NCBI GenBank assembly: GCA_900768635.1
Contig: CAAGDP010000083.1
Span: forward strand, 1-8,869
From: Enterobacterales bacterium
GTDB lineage: Bacteria; Pseudomonadota; Gammaproteobacteria; Enterobacterales; Succinivibrionaceae
Direction of reading: 5' to 3'
Length of the DNA: 8,869 bases
Under the pieces are notes generated by a model. The model worked only from the letters and a program-made list of their open reading frames with translations, did not search any database and was not told the origin of the DNA. Below are positions 1 through 7,694 of this stretch, piece after piece; the stretch's first letter is position 1, and every line of letters starts with the position of its first letter. The position numbers and the translations under genes are program-made.

Positions 1-233
1 TCAAAAATATTCTGACCAGCATAACCTTTGGAATAATAGGCAGAGAGCATATGAGCGGTTACAGTTTTACCAAAGCGACGGGGACGGGTTACAGCCAATA
101 GACAATTATCTTCATTCAGCCTTTTATTAGTTTCATAAATAAACTCTGTTTTATCTACAAACAAATACCTGTCTTTTCGATGTGCAAGTTTTATAAAACT
201 GTTATTCATATCCGGATTAAGAATGATGGCCAT
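1..233 (-). CDS. AAA-ATPase-like family protein (5' part, runs off left edge)
   Basis: The first 77 codons are visible; the rest lies beyond the window. The N-terminus has a short lead, then YLFVDKTEFI at residues 23-32 and the Walker A-like stretch RPRRFGKT at 50-57, followed by a segment ending LSAYYSKGY. This arrangement is typical of the 'AAA-ATPase-like' family, whose full members are usually around 500-600 residues and often carry a C-terminal PD-(D/E)XK nuclease-like domain. The family is often multicopy in gut and other host-associated anaerobes, and its function is unknown. The ATG at 233 is chosen because GGAGAGA (247-241) lies 7 nt upstream. It is not in an operon with ycjF: 162 bp and a likely promoter separate them. 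The family call is confident; any cellular role is not known. Confidence 0.85.
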   Translation of the reverse strand, partial: MAIILNPDMNNSFIKLAHRKDRYLFVDKTEFIYETNKRLNEDNCLLAVTRPRRFGKTVTAHMLSAYYSKGYAGQNIF

Positions 234-240
234 GACGTTA

Positions 241-247
241 TCTCTCC
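241..247 (-). promoter_or_regulatory. Ribosome binding site of the AAA-ATPase-like gene
   Basis: GGAGAGA on the minus strand, 7 nt before the ATG at 233. It is a strong Shine-Dalgarno match and fixes the start of this gene. Confidence 0.75.
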
Positions 248-269
248 AATCTTAATAGTCCCTATCAAA

Positions 270-278
270 ATTATATCA
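270..278 (-). promoter_or_regulatory. Extended -10 promoter element for the AAA-ATPase-like gene
   Basis: The minus strand reads TGATATAAT: a perfect TATAAT (275-270) preceded by the TGn of an extended -10 element. No good -35 is present at 16-18 bp; the hexamers there read AGGTGG, CAGGTG or ACAGGT. This fits the rule that extended -10 promoters tolerate a weak -35. The predicted start near 263 would give a leader of about 30 nt that contains the ribosome binding site. Confidence 0.5.
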
Positions 279-351
279 CTGAACTCATCATCCACCTGTG
301 ATACCCGGGTTGCATTTCCCGACACATACGCTGCTGATAAATTGTTATTTT

Positions 352-374
352 TCATAAGGAGTATAAGCTTATGA
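352..374. repeat. 7-bp inverted repeat downstream of ycjF
   Basis: The arms TCATAAG (352-358) and CTTATGA (368-374) flank a 9-nt loop that contains a second short palindrome, ATAAGCTTAT. It is AT-rich and has no run of T after it in the ycjF direction, so it does not look like an intrinsic terminator. It may be a weak RNA hairpin in the ycjF 3' region or chance. Confidence 0.3.
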
Positions 375-395
375 TGTGTTACAGATCCTGAAAGA

Positions 396-1490
396 TTAAG
401 ATTGTTGCTCCCTACGGAAAGTTATCCTGCGGATAACATATTTACACAAATCCAGTCGCAACCTGGACAGGTTGAATATTTCCCGGGAATTTCCGGTAAG
501 ATCTACAGGTCGGACTGATCGTACTGCAATAAAACCGATTTTTGTTGCATAGTATCCGGCAGCCAGTCCTACTGCCAGTGCCTTGTTAATCTGACCAGAA
601 GCCCGATCTAAAATACTGGTGGCGGAATTGGCAGCAAAATCAGAGGTAGCATCCATAAGTATATCCCCAAGGCCTATGAAAATCACACCGGTTACCACCT
701 TGCGGTAAATAGCCATTCGTCCCCAGATCCCCGGACGGAAACCATAAATCTCAGCTATTTCCCGAATCATCCGCAAAGAACGGAATGAAGCCAAAGCCAT
801 ATCCAACCAGGCAAGTGGACTTACCGCTACTAAAACACTAATCTCCATGGATCGCTGAAAAATCACCTTTTTCGCCCGTTCATCAGCCGTGCTCAATACC
901 ATCCGCTCATAAACAGCAAACACCTCTGCCGGTGAAAAATGCATATCCAACGACTTCTCAAAATTTTTAACCAACTGTCCAGGGACATTTTTCTTCATAA
1001 GGGATAAACAGATCTCCCGGGCGTCCTTAAAAGATCCCTGTTCTGTTATATGACTGATTTTCTCCCGGATTTTATCGCTACGGGACAAATGACTGATCCC
1101 TCTGATCTCCTGGAGAGTTTTGATCATGAGGATCATAAGAAGAACAATAAGCAGTGAGGAAAAAGCCATTCCCATATATGTGTTGCGCTGGAAGATTTCA
1201 GAGGCAAGATTAATAACTTCAAGACCGCTAAGCAGGATCACCACTATCAGAATCCACAGGACAGGACTGGACCAGAAGGAAAAATGAACCGGTTTATCCT
1301 CCGGAAAACCTTTATCCGTCTCCATAAGAACTTCCTGATTAACATCAGGCTCCACCTCCTGCTCCTTTGCAACATCCAGATCTTCAGATGAAAAATTCCT
1401 ACCGGGACGCATAGTCTCATTAGTGACAGGTGCAGGATCAGATCCTGGATATTCCTGATCATCATCCTGAAGAGAAAAGCCTGATCTCAT
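396..1490 (-). CDS. ycjF: YcjF-like inner-membrane protein (TIGR01620 / DUF697 family)
   Basis: This 364-residue protein is close in length to E. coli YcjF (about 353). Residues 1-70 are acidic and look disordered. Two membrane spans follow at about 75-95 and 105-125. A basic, helical middle region leads to the conserved C-terminal block with VAVSPLAWLDMALASFRSLR (221-240) and YGFRPGIWGR (249-258), then hydrophobic stretches near 264-280 and 303-322. The family is an inner-membrane protein partnered with YcjX; in E. coli the pair is linked to phage-shock and heat-shock stress responses, but its biochemical role is not settled. The ATG overlaps the ycjX stop as ATGA, so translation is probably coupled and the two genes share one transcript. 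No clear terminator follows. Confidence 0.9.
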   Translation of the reverse strand: MRSGFSLQDDDQEYPGSDPAPVTNETMRPGRNFSSEDLDVAKEQEVEPDVNQEVLMETDKGFPEDKPVHFSFWSSPVLWILIVVILLSGLEVINLASEIFQRNTYMGMAFSSLLIVLLMILMIKTLQEIRGISHLSRSDKIREKISHITEQGSFKDAREICLSLMKKNVPGQLVKNFEKSLDMHFSPAEVFAVYERMVLSTADERAKKVIFQRSMEISVLVAVSPLAWLDMALASFRSLRMIREIAEIYGFRPGIWGRMAIYRKVVTGVIFIGLGDILMDATSDFAANSATSILDRASGQINKALAVGLAAGYYATKIGFIAVRSVRPVDLTGNSREIFNLSRLRLDLCKYVIRRITFRREQQS

Positions 1491-2893
1491 AAACGATCTC
1501 CTATAATCTTCTGAAGCATAAGATCCATATTAATGTGGGGCAGAATCTCCCCGGGAAGGGTGCGGGGAGGACGAAGCTCCTGATGGTAGCAGAAATGTTC
1601 CTGAAAAAATTTAATACTTTCCTCAGACCAGTCCGGAGGAAGATCCCCTGGAAAAAATCTGCCATCCTCTTCATAATCGGTTTTCAGGATCTGAATATCA
1701 CTGCCCTGATATCTGGTCTCTACACATCTGGTACTGCGGATGGCGGAAAGAAGTAAAAACTCACAGCTGCCTATATCCTTTTTAATGCGCCGGCAGGACT
1801 GACTGACCATGGTTTTCAGAATATTAAGCAGCCGGTCATACTGATCTACCGTAACTAAATCAGCCTTGGTGGCCGCAAATAATACCTTGTCAATTTTGGG
1901 AGCAAACAGGCGACTTAACAGGGAACTCTCCCCGTAGCTGAAGTTGGAGAGAAGCACATCCAGAGTCTCGTTAAAATCGTCATAAGCCATACGACCTCCC
2001 AACAGAGAACGGAAACAATCCACCAGAATAATCTGCCGATCTAGTTTTTTGAAATAATCTTCGTAAAAGCGCTTAACAACTTTTTCCTTGTATGTTTCAT
2101 AGCGCTCTTCCATAATCTGATAAAGAGAGCCGGCGGGAGCAGGCACTGAAACCTTTTTATCCCATACCCAGGGCAGAAACTCGATAACCGGAGCACCCTG
2201 CAATGTTCCAGGCATAATAAAACGTCCCGGGATCACCAGTGAAAAGCCCTTATTTTTCAGGGTTAACAGCCACTGCCGGTAACTTTTAACCGTTTTACTA
2301 AGTAAAACCTCATCAACATGGTCATCAGGATCAAGAGCTGATCCCAGATTAATCCAGGAGGAAGGATCGGCAGCCGGCCGAAATTTTTCTGCAAGTTCTG
2401 CAACCTTGCTACTGAACTCCTGATAGGTGAGATTCAGAAGAAGAATATCTACCAGCCATTCCCCGGGATAATCGTACAGGGTAAGATAAAGACTGCGACT
2501 TTTACCCGGAATATAAAAACGGTCATCCCGGTAACGCAATTCTATTTTTACCTGACTGACACTGTCCGTAGGCTCCGGCCAGCAGGGAGGATCAGATCGT
2601 AAGGCTCCCAGAGCATCCGCATAGGGAAAACGGGGTACGGAAAGATCCGGATTATCCACCAGACCGCCGTAAAAGATGCCCCGATCACCAAGAGCAGTAA
2701 ATCGTGGCAGATGAATCTGAGCATTGCTTTCCGAAAAATTTTCAAACAGACCGATAAGGGAGGTAAAAAAAGCAGTCTTACCACCCCGGGATAAACCTGT
2801 TACCCCAATCCGAATTTCCCGATCAAAAGCCAGATCGGCAAACTGTTGTATCCCCTTAACCAGAGAGTTGGAAATACCGGAAAAAAAACTCAT
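1487..2893 (-). CDS. ycjX: YcjX-like P-loop GTPase-like protein
   Basis: From the chosen start the protein is 468 residues; E. coli YcjX is 465. Diagnostic motifs are in order: Walker A/G1 GLSRGGKT at 33-40, a switch-II-like DYPGEWL at 141-147, PGRFIMPG at 222-229, RQIILVDC at 286-293, and a G4-like TKAD at 342-345 inside DKVLFAATKADLVT. The C-terminus reads IIGDRL, like the E. coli protein. The family is a stress-associated nucleotide-binding protein working with YcjF at the membrane. The longest frame begins at a TTG (2914) with no Shine-Dalgarno before it. The ATG at 2893 is preferred, though its AAGGAA (2911-2906) is 12 nt away, a long spacing bridged by a possible hairpin. The stop overlaps the ycjF start by 4 nt. 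Confidence 0.93.
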   Translation of the reverse strand: MSFFSGISNSLVKGIQQFADLAFDREIRIGVTGLSRGGKTAFFTSLIGLFENFSESNAQIHLPRFTALGDRGIFYGGLVDNPDLSVPRFPYADALGALRSDPPCWPEPTDSVSQVKIELRYRDDRFYIPGKSRSLYLTLYDYPGEWLVDILLLNLTYQEFSSKVAELAEKFRPAADPSSWINLGSALDPDDHVDEVLLSKTVKSYRQWLLTLKNKGFSLVIPGRFIMPGTLQGAPVIEFLPWVWDKKVSVPAPAGSLYQIMEERYETYKEKVVKRFYEDYFKKLDRQIILVDCFRSLLGGRMAYDDFNETLDVLLSNFSYGESSLLSRLFAPKIDKVLFAATKADLVTVDQYDRLLNILKTMVSQSCRRIKKDIGSCEFLLLSAIRSTRCVETRYQGSDIQILKTDYEEDGRFFPGDLPPDWSEESIKFFQEHFCYHQELRPPRTLPGEILPHINMDLMLQKIIGDRL

Positions 2894-2899
2894 AACTAA

Positions 2900-2914
2900 T
2901 TGAAGTTCCTTCAA
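2900..2914 (-). promoter_or_regulatory. Inverted repeat enclosing the ycjX Shine-Dalgarno
   Basis: The minus strand reads TTGAAGGAACTTCAA: 6-bp arms TTGAAG and CTTCAA with a 3-nt GAA loop. The likely Shine-Dalgarno AAGGAA lies half in the left arm and half in the loop. It sits at the predicted 5' end of the transcript. It could hide the ribosome site when folded, or shorten the long SD-to-ATG spacing. Confidence 0.35.
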
Positions 2915-2920
2915 AAAAAA

Positions 2921-2949
2921 TTTATACCTACCTGATATATGACTGTTAA
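2921..2949 (-). promoter_or_regulatory. Sigma70-type promoter of ycjX-ycjF
   Basis: On the minus strand a -35 TTAACA (2949-2944) and a -10 TATAAA (2926-2921) are separated by exactly 17 bp; each matches its consensus at five of six positions. Predicted initiation is near 2914, about 20 nt before the ATG at 2893. I see no good sigma32-type -10 (CCCCAT-like) here, although E. coli ycjX is known as a heat-shock gene. Confidence 0.6.
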
Positions 2950-3025
2950 GAACAGCAGTAGTTCACAGGTATTTTCTGCAACCGTAAAAAAAACGGAAAG
3001 GAAAATATCTGTTCCACAGGAGTGA

Positions 3026-3661
3026 TCACCTATCCTTCTTCGGTGACAAAAGCATCATCAGATTATCTATAAAACGCTCAAGATTATCAGAAACATCTAG
3101 CTGTTCAAACAGCACGGTTTTCAGCAGGAACTCCCCCCGAATAAGAGCCGCTCCCATATCCACGATCTCCCATGCCGGAAGTGTATTACTAATTGTTCCC
3201 TGCTCCTGACACTTTGTAATCGCATCAATCAGGATAAGCCGGGCCTGTTCAATATGGGGTCGTATATACCGGGCAAACAAACCTGGATTATTAATACTTT
3301 CCCTGAGGATCAGTTGCAAAAAACGAAAATAGGATTCCTGCCTAAGGATCTTCACAAAACCCTTAAACCAGACTTTTATAGTCTCTCTTAAATCCTCTCC
3401 GGTAAAACAGGTGATATTTACGGGTTGCAGAATTTCCTGATAAAAATCATTTATCACCGCCTGAAACAGCCCCTGCTTTCCTCCAAACTGCTGATAAATA
3501 ATTCTGCGGGATCCGCCACTCAAGGCTATGATATCGTCCAGATTTCCCCGGCTGTATCCCTGCTCCACAAAAATTTTCCGGGCAGACTGCAACAGAAGTT
3601 TGGTTCGTTCCTCCCTGCACAGGTGCCGGGATTTTTCAGGTACAGCAGTTTGTTCAGACAT
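3026..3661 (-). CDS. TetR/AcrR-family repressor, likely regulator of the efflux operon
   Basis: This 211-residue protein is of normal TetR length. The N-terminal DNA-binding domain runs from about 20 to 75: KLLLQSARKIFVEQGYSRGN at 21-40, the first helix of the HTH around LDDIIALSG, then a recognition region SRRIIYQQFGGKQGLFQAVI. The rest is an all-helical ligand-binding domain of the kind that varies between members. The only reasonable ATG is at 3661; AGAGGACC upstream overlaps the stop codon of the preceding permease gene, 17 nt away, so it is the last gene of the operon. In E. coli the TetR regulator CecR (YbiH) sits at the front of ybhGFSR; here the regulator is at the back. The target is probably the inverted repeat at 8678-8701 (inference from position). 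The inducing ligand cannot be told from the sequence. Confidence 0.88.
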   Translation of the reverse strand: MSEQTAVPEKSRHLCREERTKLLLQSARKIFVEQGYSRGNLDDIIALSGGSRRIIYQQFGGKQGLFQAVINDFYQEILQPVNITCFTGEDLRETIKVWFKGFVKILRQESYFRFLQLILRESINNPGLFARYIRPHIEQARLILIDAITKCQEQGTISNTLPAWEIVDMGAALIRGEFLLKTVLFEQLDVSDNLERFIDNLMMLLSPKKDR

Positions 3662-3678
3662 ATGAAGAAAAGGTCCTC

Positions 3679-4782
3679 TTAAGCCAGCTTATTGCGAAAC
3701 AGCCAGGCGGCAGCAGAAAAAGTAATTAATGCCATCCCTCCGAAAAAGAACAGATATTGGTAGATGTCCCATACTGAAATACCTTCCAGATAAATTCTGC
3801 GACAGGCACTGATAGCATAACGAAGGGGATTTATCATTGTAGCATATTGCATAAACAGCGGCATATTCTCCACCGGAGTCATAAGACCGGAAAGAAGAGC
3901 CATGGGAACCAGCAGGACAAACACATAAAGCATAGCCTGCTGCATATTCCGGGAAAGAGCGGAAATTGCCAGACCGATACCTACTACGGAAAAGGTAAAA
4001 AACAGCAGGATCACCAGAAGACTGAAAAAATTCCCCTGAAACGGGATCTTAAACCAGAAAAAAGTAACTGAAAAAATGATCATAGACTGCAGAATGCCGA
4101 TAATCATAGGAGGTATGCACTTGCCGATAAGGAGCTGGGTGGAATTTAACGGCGCCACCAGCAACTGATCAAATGTGCCTTTTTCCCGCTCCCGGGCCAC
4201 ACTTAAACCGGAAAGCATCATAGTCTGAATAAGACTGAGAACTGCCAGCAGGGAGGGAAGAATATTCCACCGGGTATAAAGATTTTCGTTATATAGATAT
4301 CTCACCTGAATATCCAGGGATGGATATGACAAATGATCCCGGGAATAACCTGCAATCATGGAGGCAACATAATTAAGAGATGTTCCGGCAGTGGTACTGT
4401 TACGCCCGTCAGTTAAAATCTGGATCTGGGCAGTTTCCCCGTTATAATATCTTTTACTGAAGTCACTGGGGATTTTCACAATCAGCAGAATATCCTCTCC
4501 GTTAAGCAGCTCCATAAGTTCCTCTTCACTGCCACTGGTGGCGACCTCCCGGAAATACAGGGAGGATTTCAACATCTGCCGGATATCAAAACTCAGTTCA
4601 CTCCTGTCATAATCAACAAAGGCAAAGGGAACTTCATTAATATCAAACGTTGCGGCATATCCGAAAATCACCGACTGGATCATAGGAGGAACAATCAGAA
4701 CAATCCGGGTGGATTTATCCATAAGAACCTGTAGCAACTCTTTTTTGATCATTGCAAGAAGCACGAAAATAAAATTCTTCAT
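3679..4782 (-). CDS. ybhR: ABC-2 type permease, YbhR-like
   Basis: This is a 367-residue inner-membrane permease (E. coli YbhR is 368). It has a cytoplasmic N-terminus with KKEL, TM1 at about 25-44, a large periplasmic domain to about 175 that includes LTDGRNST (123-130), and a second membrane block of five spans starting near 176. The ABC-2 coupling motif AREREKGTFDQL is at 196-207, and VENMP...NPLRY lies near the end. These blocks match YbhR rather than YbhS. The longest frame starts at a TTG (4791) overlapping the upstream gene. The ATG at 4782 is preferred because it follows the ybhS-like stop by 1 nt, with GGA four bases before it, and gives the family length. It pairs with the neighbouring permease to form a heterodimeric channel (family knowledge). 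Confidence 0.9.
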   Translation of the reverse strand: MKNFIFVLLAMIKKELLQVLMDKSTRIVLIVPPMIQSVIFGYAATFDINEVPFAFVDYDRSELSFDIRQMLKSSLYFREVATSGSEEELMELLNGEDILLIVKIPSDFSKRYYNGETAQIQILTDGRNSTTAGTSLNYVASMIAGYSRDHLSYPSLDIQVRYLYNENLYTRWNILPSLLAVLSLIQTMMLSGLSVAREREKGTFDQLLVAPLNSTQLLIGKCIPPMIIGILQSMIIFSVTFFWFKIPFQGNFFSLLVILLFFTFSVVGIGLAISALSRNMQQAMLYVFVLLVPMALLSGLMTPVENMPLFMQYATMINPLRYAISACRRIYLEGISVWDIYQYLFFFGGMALITFSAAAWLFRNKLA

Positions 4783-4783
4783 A

Positions 4784-5908
4784 TTATCCAATTCTCTTTT
4801 TGGTTTTAGCCAAAGTAATAAGTACCAGAACTACACAGTAAGCGGCTAAAATCAGGCCGTTTTTTATGAGAAGGGGACTGTAGTTTCCTGCCAGATAAAG
4901 ACACTTAATAGACTCCAGATAATAGGTGGAAGGCAGGATATGACCAATAATATCTACCGCTTCAGGCACATTGCGTAAATCAAACACAAACCCGGAAAGC
5001 ATAATACAGGGCAGAAAACTGGTAATAATGGAAAGCTGACTAGCTACAAACTGATTTTTAGTTACAGCAGAAATCATTAGCCCGATAGCCAAGGTGATAA
5101 TAAGATAAATCACGGAGAAAAGTACAATCAGGATCATACTTCCCCGCATGGGAACCTGAAAAAGCAACCAGGCGGAAAGCATACACAAAAACAGACCGGC
5201 TACTGCCACACAGAAATAGGGTATGATTTTCCCCAGAATAATTTCCAGAGGACGGGCCGGACTGACAAAAAGCACATCAATAGTTCCCTGCTCATATTCC
5301 CGGGCCATAACCAGAGCCGTAAGAAAAGTTCCTATTAAAGTAACTATAAGAACAATAAGTCCCGGAATGATATACCAGGTGGAAATGGAAGCCTCGTTAT
5401 ACCACATGCGCAAATTCACACCTATGGTACCGAATGTCACAGTACCGCCCTGGTGTTCACTTGCCCAGAAGCTCAGTCCTTTTTCCACCAGAGATGATAC
5501 ATAGGAGCTGATGTTCTGAGCGCGGTTAGGATCCTTGCTGTCAATAACCATACCTATCCGGCCGTCACCGTTCTGATAGCTTTGAAAAAAATCTCCGGGA
5601 AAGGAAATAAACCCTTCAATTTGCTGATCCTTCAGCGCCTGAAAAGCTTCATCCTCTGAATAAAAATACCGGGGATTAAAATACTCCGAACCCTGAAACC
5701 GCTGGGATATTTCCCCGGACAAATCATCCCGGCTTTTATCCACAATCCCAAAATTAACATGGGAAATTTCAAAGCTGATGCCGTAGCCGAAAATCAGGAT
5801 CAGAATAATCGGCAGCCCCACTCCTAACAGCAGATTGGCGGAATTACGTACCAGCTGACGAAATTCCTTTACCGTCAAAGATATCAGCCTGCGGAAAAAA
5901 CTATGCAT
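4784..5908 (-). CDS. ybhS: ABC-2 type permease, YbhS-like
   Basis: This 374-residue permease (E. coli YbhS is 377) opens with an amphipathic VKEFRQLVRN helix, then TM1 at about 26-44 ending in IFGYGI. A periplasmic domain runs to about 178, followed by spans near 180-203, 229-251, 257-281, 287-309 and 350-366. The motif AREYEQGTIDVL begins at 202, GKIIPYF follows, and MLSGFVF and a TKKRIG tail are shared with YbhS. A GTG at 5914 is possible, but the ATG at 5908 is chosen because AGAGGTGG (5918-5911) ends just ahead of it. The start overlaps the ATPase stop by 8 nt, so the two are probably translationally coupled. It would supply half of the membrane channel driven by the ATPase. Confidence 0.92.
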   Translation of the reverse strand: MHSFFRRLISLTVKEFRQLVRNSANLLLGVGLPIILILIFGYGISFEISHVNFGIVDKSRDDLSGEISQRFQGSEYFNPRYFYSEDEAFQALKDQQIEGFISFPGDFFQSYQNGDGRIGMVIDSKDPNRAQNISSYVSSLVEKGLSFWASEHQGGTVTFGTIGVNLRMWYNEASISTWYIIPGLIVLIVTLIGTFLTALVMAREYEQGTIDVLFVSPARPLEIILGKIIPYFCVAVAGLFLCMLSAWLLFQVPMRGSMILIVLFSVIYLIITLAIGLMISAVTKNQFVASQLSIITSFLPCIMLSGFVFDLRNVPEAVDIIGHILPSTYYLESIKCLYLAGNYSPLLIKNGLILAAYCVVLVLITLAKTKKRIG

Positions 5909-7676
5909 ATCCACCTCTGGCCTTTAAGACTATATTCAGAAAAACTTCATCCATGGACAAATCTCTTCCTGCTCCGTCTCCCCCCTGCTGCCGTACTTCT
6001 CGAGGTGTGCCATAAGCAATCATCCGTCCTGCATCCTGGATCATCATGCGATCGCAATACTCCGCCTCTTCCAGAAAATGGGTGGTAATAATAATGGTGG
6101 TTCCCCGGGCGGAAAGATCGGCAATCTGGTGCCAGAAAACCCGTCTTGCAAAAGGATCAATACCACTGGTAGGCTCATCCAGAAACAGGATCCTAGGTTC
6201 ATGGATAATTCCCACCGCCATGGAAAGACGCTGTTTGAAACCAAAGGGCAAATCCCCGGCCGGTTCATCCAGCACTGGCTGAAGTTCAAACTCCCGGAGC
6301 ACCTCCCCGAGACGTTTCCGGAAATACTCCCCGTGTAAACCGTAAGCTCTTCCAAAAAAATGCAGGTTCTGCTCCACAGTAAGGTCCCCGTAAAGAGAAA
6401 ATTTCTGGGCAACATAACCAATGTTTTTCCGGGCCCGGGCACCGGCAGTAAGAAGATTATGCCCTGCCACCTGCAGATAGCCACTGCTGGCAGGAAGAAG
6501 TCCGCATAACATCCTGAAAGTAGTGGTTTTACCTGCACCATTAGGACCTAACAGACCAAAAACCTCTCCGGGATATACCTGAAAGGAGGTTTTGTTCACC
6601 GCAATAAAAGATCCGAAGGTGCGACATAAATCCCGGACTTCTATAACCGGCTGGGAGGATGAAGACTGTTCCTGCGGAAGAGACGAAGATCCTGAATCCT
6701 TCCCCAGAACATCAGGAAGATTACGGGTAAAATGATGACACTGTCCCGTAGTCCGGCAAAACACCGCCATAAACCCGTCTTCAGCTTCGGGTTTCACGGG
6801 ACGGGGTGAAAATTTCCGGAGAAAATCCGGCATTTTTCCCGCCTCTTTAAGCGTAAGACTGATTTTTCCTCTTCTTGGTACCGCATCAATGATCCAGGAT
6901 GTCTGCTCAATAAGATTGCTTTGCAGAAGCCGGGGTAAAACCTCCCCACCTTCCACCACATAACACTGATCTAGGGCTTCATTTTTCAGATCCTGAGGCG
7001 TGCTTCCGCAGAAAACCTGACCATGATTAAACAGGTAGACATAATCTGCATATTCAATCTCATCAATATAGGCAGTACTTACCACCACCGAAGATCCCAG
7101 CTCCTTGTTTGCCAGAACAATAATGCTCCATAAATCCCGGCGGGACAGGGGATCCACTCCCACGCAGGGTTCATCCAGGATCAAAAGTTCCGGACGACTT
7201 AACATGGCACAGATCAGGGAAAGTTTCTGTTTCATTCCCCCGGACAGATTTCCTGCAAGACGGGTACGAAACCGGAGGAGATCCGCCTTATCCATAAGCT
7301 CCTCCATGCGCTGATCCCGGATCTTATGATCCAGTCCCTTGATCTCAGCATAAAGACGGAGATTTTCCTCAACAGTCAGATCCTCATATAAGCCAAACTT
7401 CTGAGACATATAACAAATCCGGTTCTGAATCTCCTGGGAGTATTTTGTAACATCCAGAGACAAAACCTGTAATGATCCGGAGGTAGGTGCACATATTCCC
7501 ACACACATCTTGATAAAGGTTGTTTTCCCTGCTCCGTCAGGACCTACCAGCAGCGTAATTTTTCCTTTGGGAACAGTAAAGGTGGCATTATGGAGAGCTG
7601 GAGTTTGCCTTTTTCCGGAAATATAAGTTTTGCACAGTTCTCTGGCCTCTATAACTACCTCCGAACTATTTTCCAT
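5901..7676 (-). CDS. ybhF: Double-NBD ABC transporter ATPase, YbhF-like
   Basis: This 591-residue protein (E. coli YbhF is 578) carries two fused nucleotide-binding domains. NBD1: Walker A GPDGAGKT 45-52, QKFGLYEDLTVEENL around 92-106, signature LSGG 144-147, Walker B LLILDEP 164-170; the switch histidine is replaced by Ala202 (STAYIDE). A linker of about 120 residues ends in a Ser/Gln-rich stretch (328-342). NBD2: Walker A GPNGAGKT 377-384, QKFSLYGDLTVEQNL around 424-438, signature changed to LPFGF 476-480, Walker B ILFLDEP 496-502, switch His533. It energises the two permeases at the cytoplasmic face. An upstream ATG at 7691 exists, but AAGGAA (7688-7683) lies 6 nt before the ATG at 7676. 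E. coli YbhFSR is linked to tetracycline and Na+/Li+ export and to cefoperazone/chloramphenicol phenotypes; the substrate here is unknown. Confidence 0.93.
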   Translation of the reverse strand: MENSSEVVIEARELCKTYISGKRQTPALHNATFTVPKGKITLLVGPDGAGKTTFIKMCVGICAPTSGSLQVLSLDVTKYSQEIQNRICYMSQKFGLYEDLTVEENLRLYAEIKGLDHKIRDQRMEELMDKADLLRFRTRLAGNLSGGMKQKLSLICAMLSRPELLILDEPCVGVDPLSRRDLWSIIVLANKELGSSVVVSTAYIDEIEYADYVYLFNHGQVFCGSTPQDLKNEALDQCYVVEGGEVLPRLLQSNLIEQTSWIIDAVPRRGKISLTLKEAGKMPDFLRKFSPRPVKPEAEDGFMAVFCRTTGQCHHFTRNLPDVLGKDSGSSSLPQEQSSSSQPVIEVRDLCRTFGSFIAVNKTSFQVYPGEVFGLLGPNGAGKTTTFRMLCGLLPASSGYLQVAGHNLLTAGARARKNIGYVAQKFSLYGDLTVEQNLHFFGRAYGLHGEYFRKRLGEVLREFELQPVLDEPAGDLPFGFKQRLSMAVGIIHEPRILFLDEPTSGIDPFARRVFWHQIADLSARGTTIIITTHFLEEAEYCDRMMIQDAGRMIAYGTPREVRQQGGDGAGRDLSMDEVFLNIVLKARGGYA

Positions 7677-7694
7677 AGTAGCTTCCTTCATAAA

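Noticed and set aside
206..355. A 49-codon minus-strand reading frame starting MKNNNLSAAYVSG, overlapping the start of the AAA-ATPase-like gene
   Set aside because: It has no Shine-Dalgarno (the bases before its ATG are pyrimidine-rich), matches no family I recognise, and contains the extended -10 and ribosome site of the next gene. More likely non-coding.
180..374. Plus-strand 64-codon frame across the ycjF/AAA-ATPase gap
   Set aside because: It runs antisense through the start and promoter of the AAA-ATPase-like gene, has no ribosome site and no recognisable protein features.
2982..2996. CCGT-A7-ACGG repeat after the TetR gene as a terminator
   Set aside because: The stem is only 4 bp and the T run on the minus strand is in the loop, not after the stem, so it does not have the form of an intrinsic terminator.
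3002..3018. CTGT-GGA-ACAG hairpin after the TetR stop as a terminator
   Set aside because: A 4-bp stem with a broken T stretch after it is too weak to call.
6044..6541. A 165-codon minus-strand frame inside the ATPase gene
   Set aside because: It is a shadow of NBD2 in another frame; the real frame has complete Walker and switch motifs. The many plus-strand frames within 3425-8550 were discarded for the same reason.
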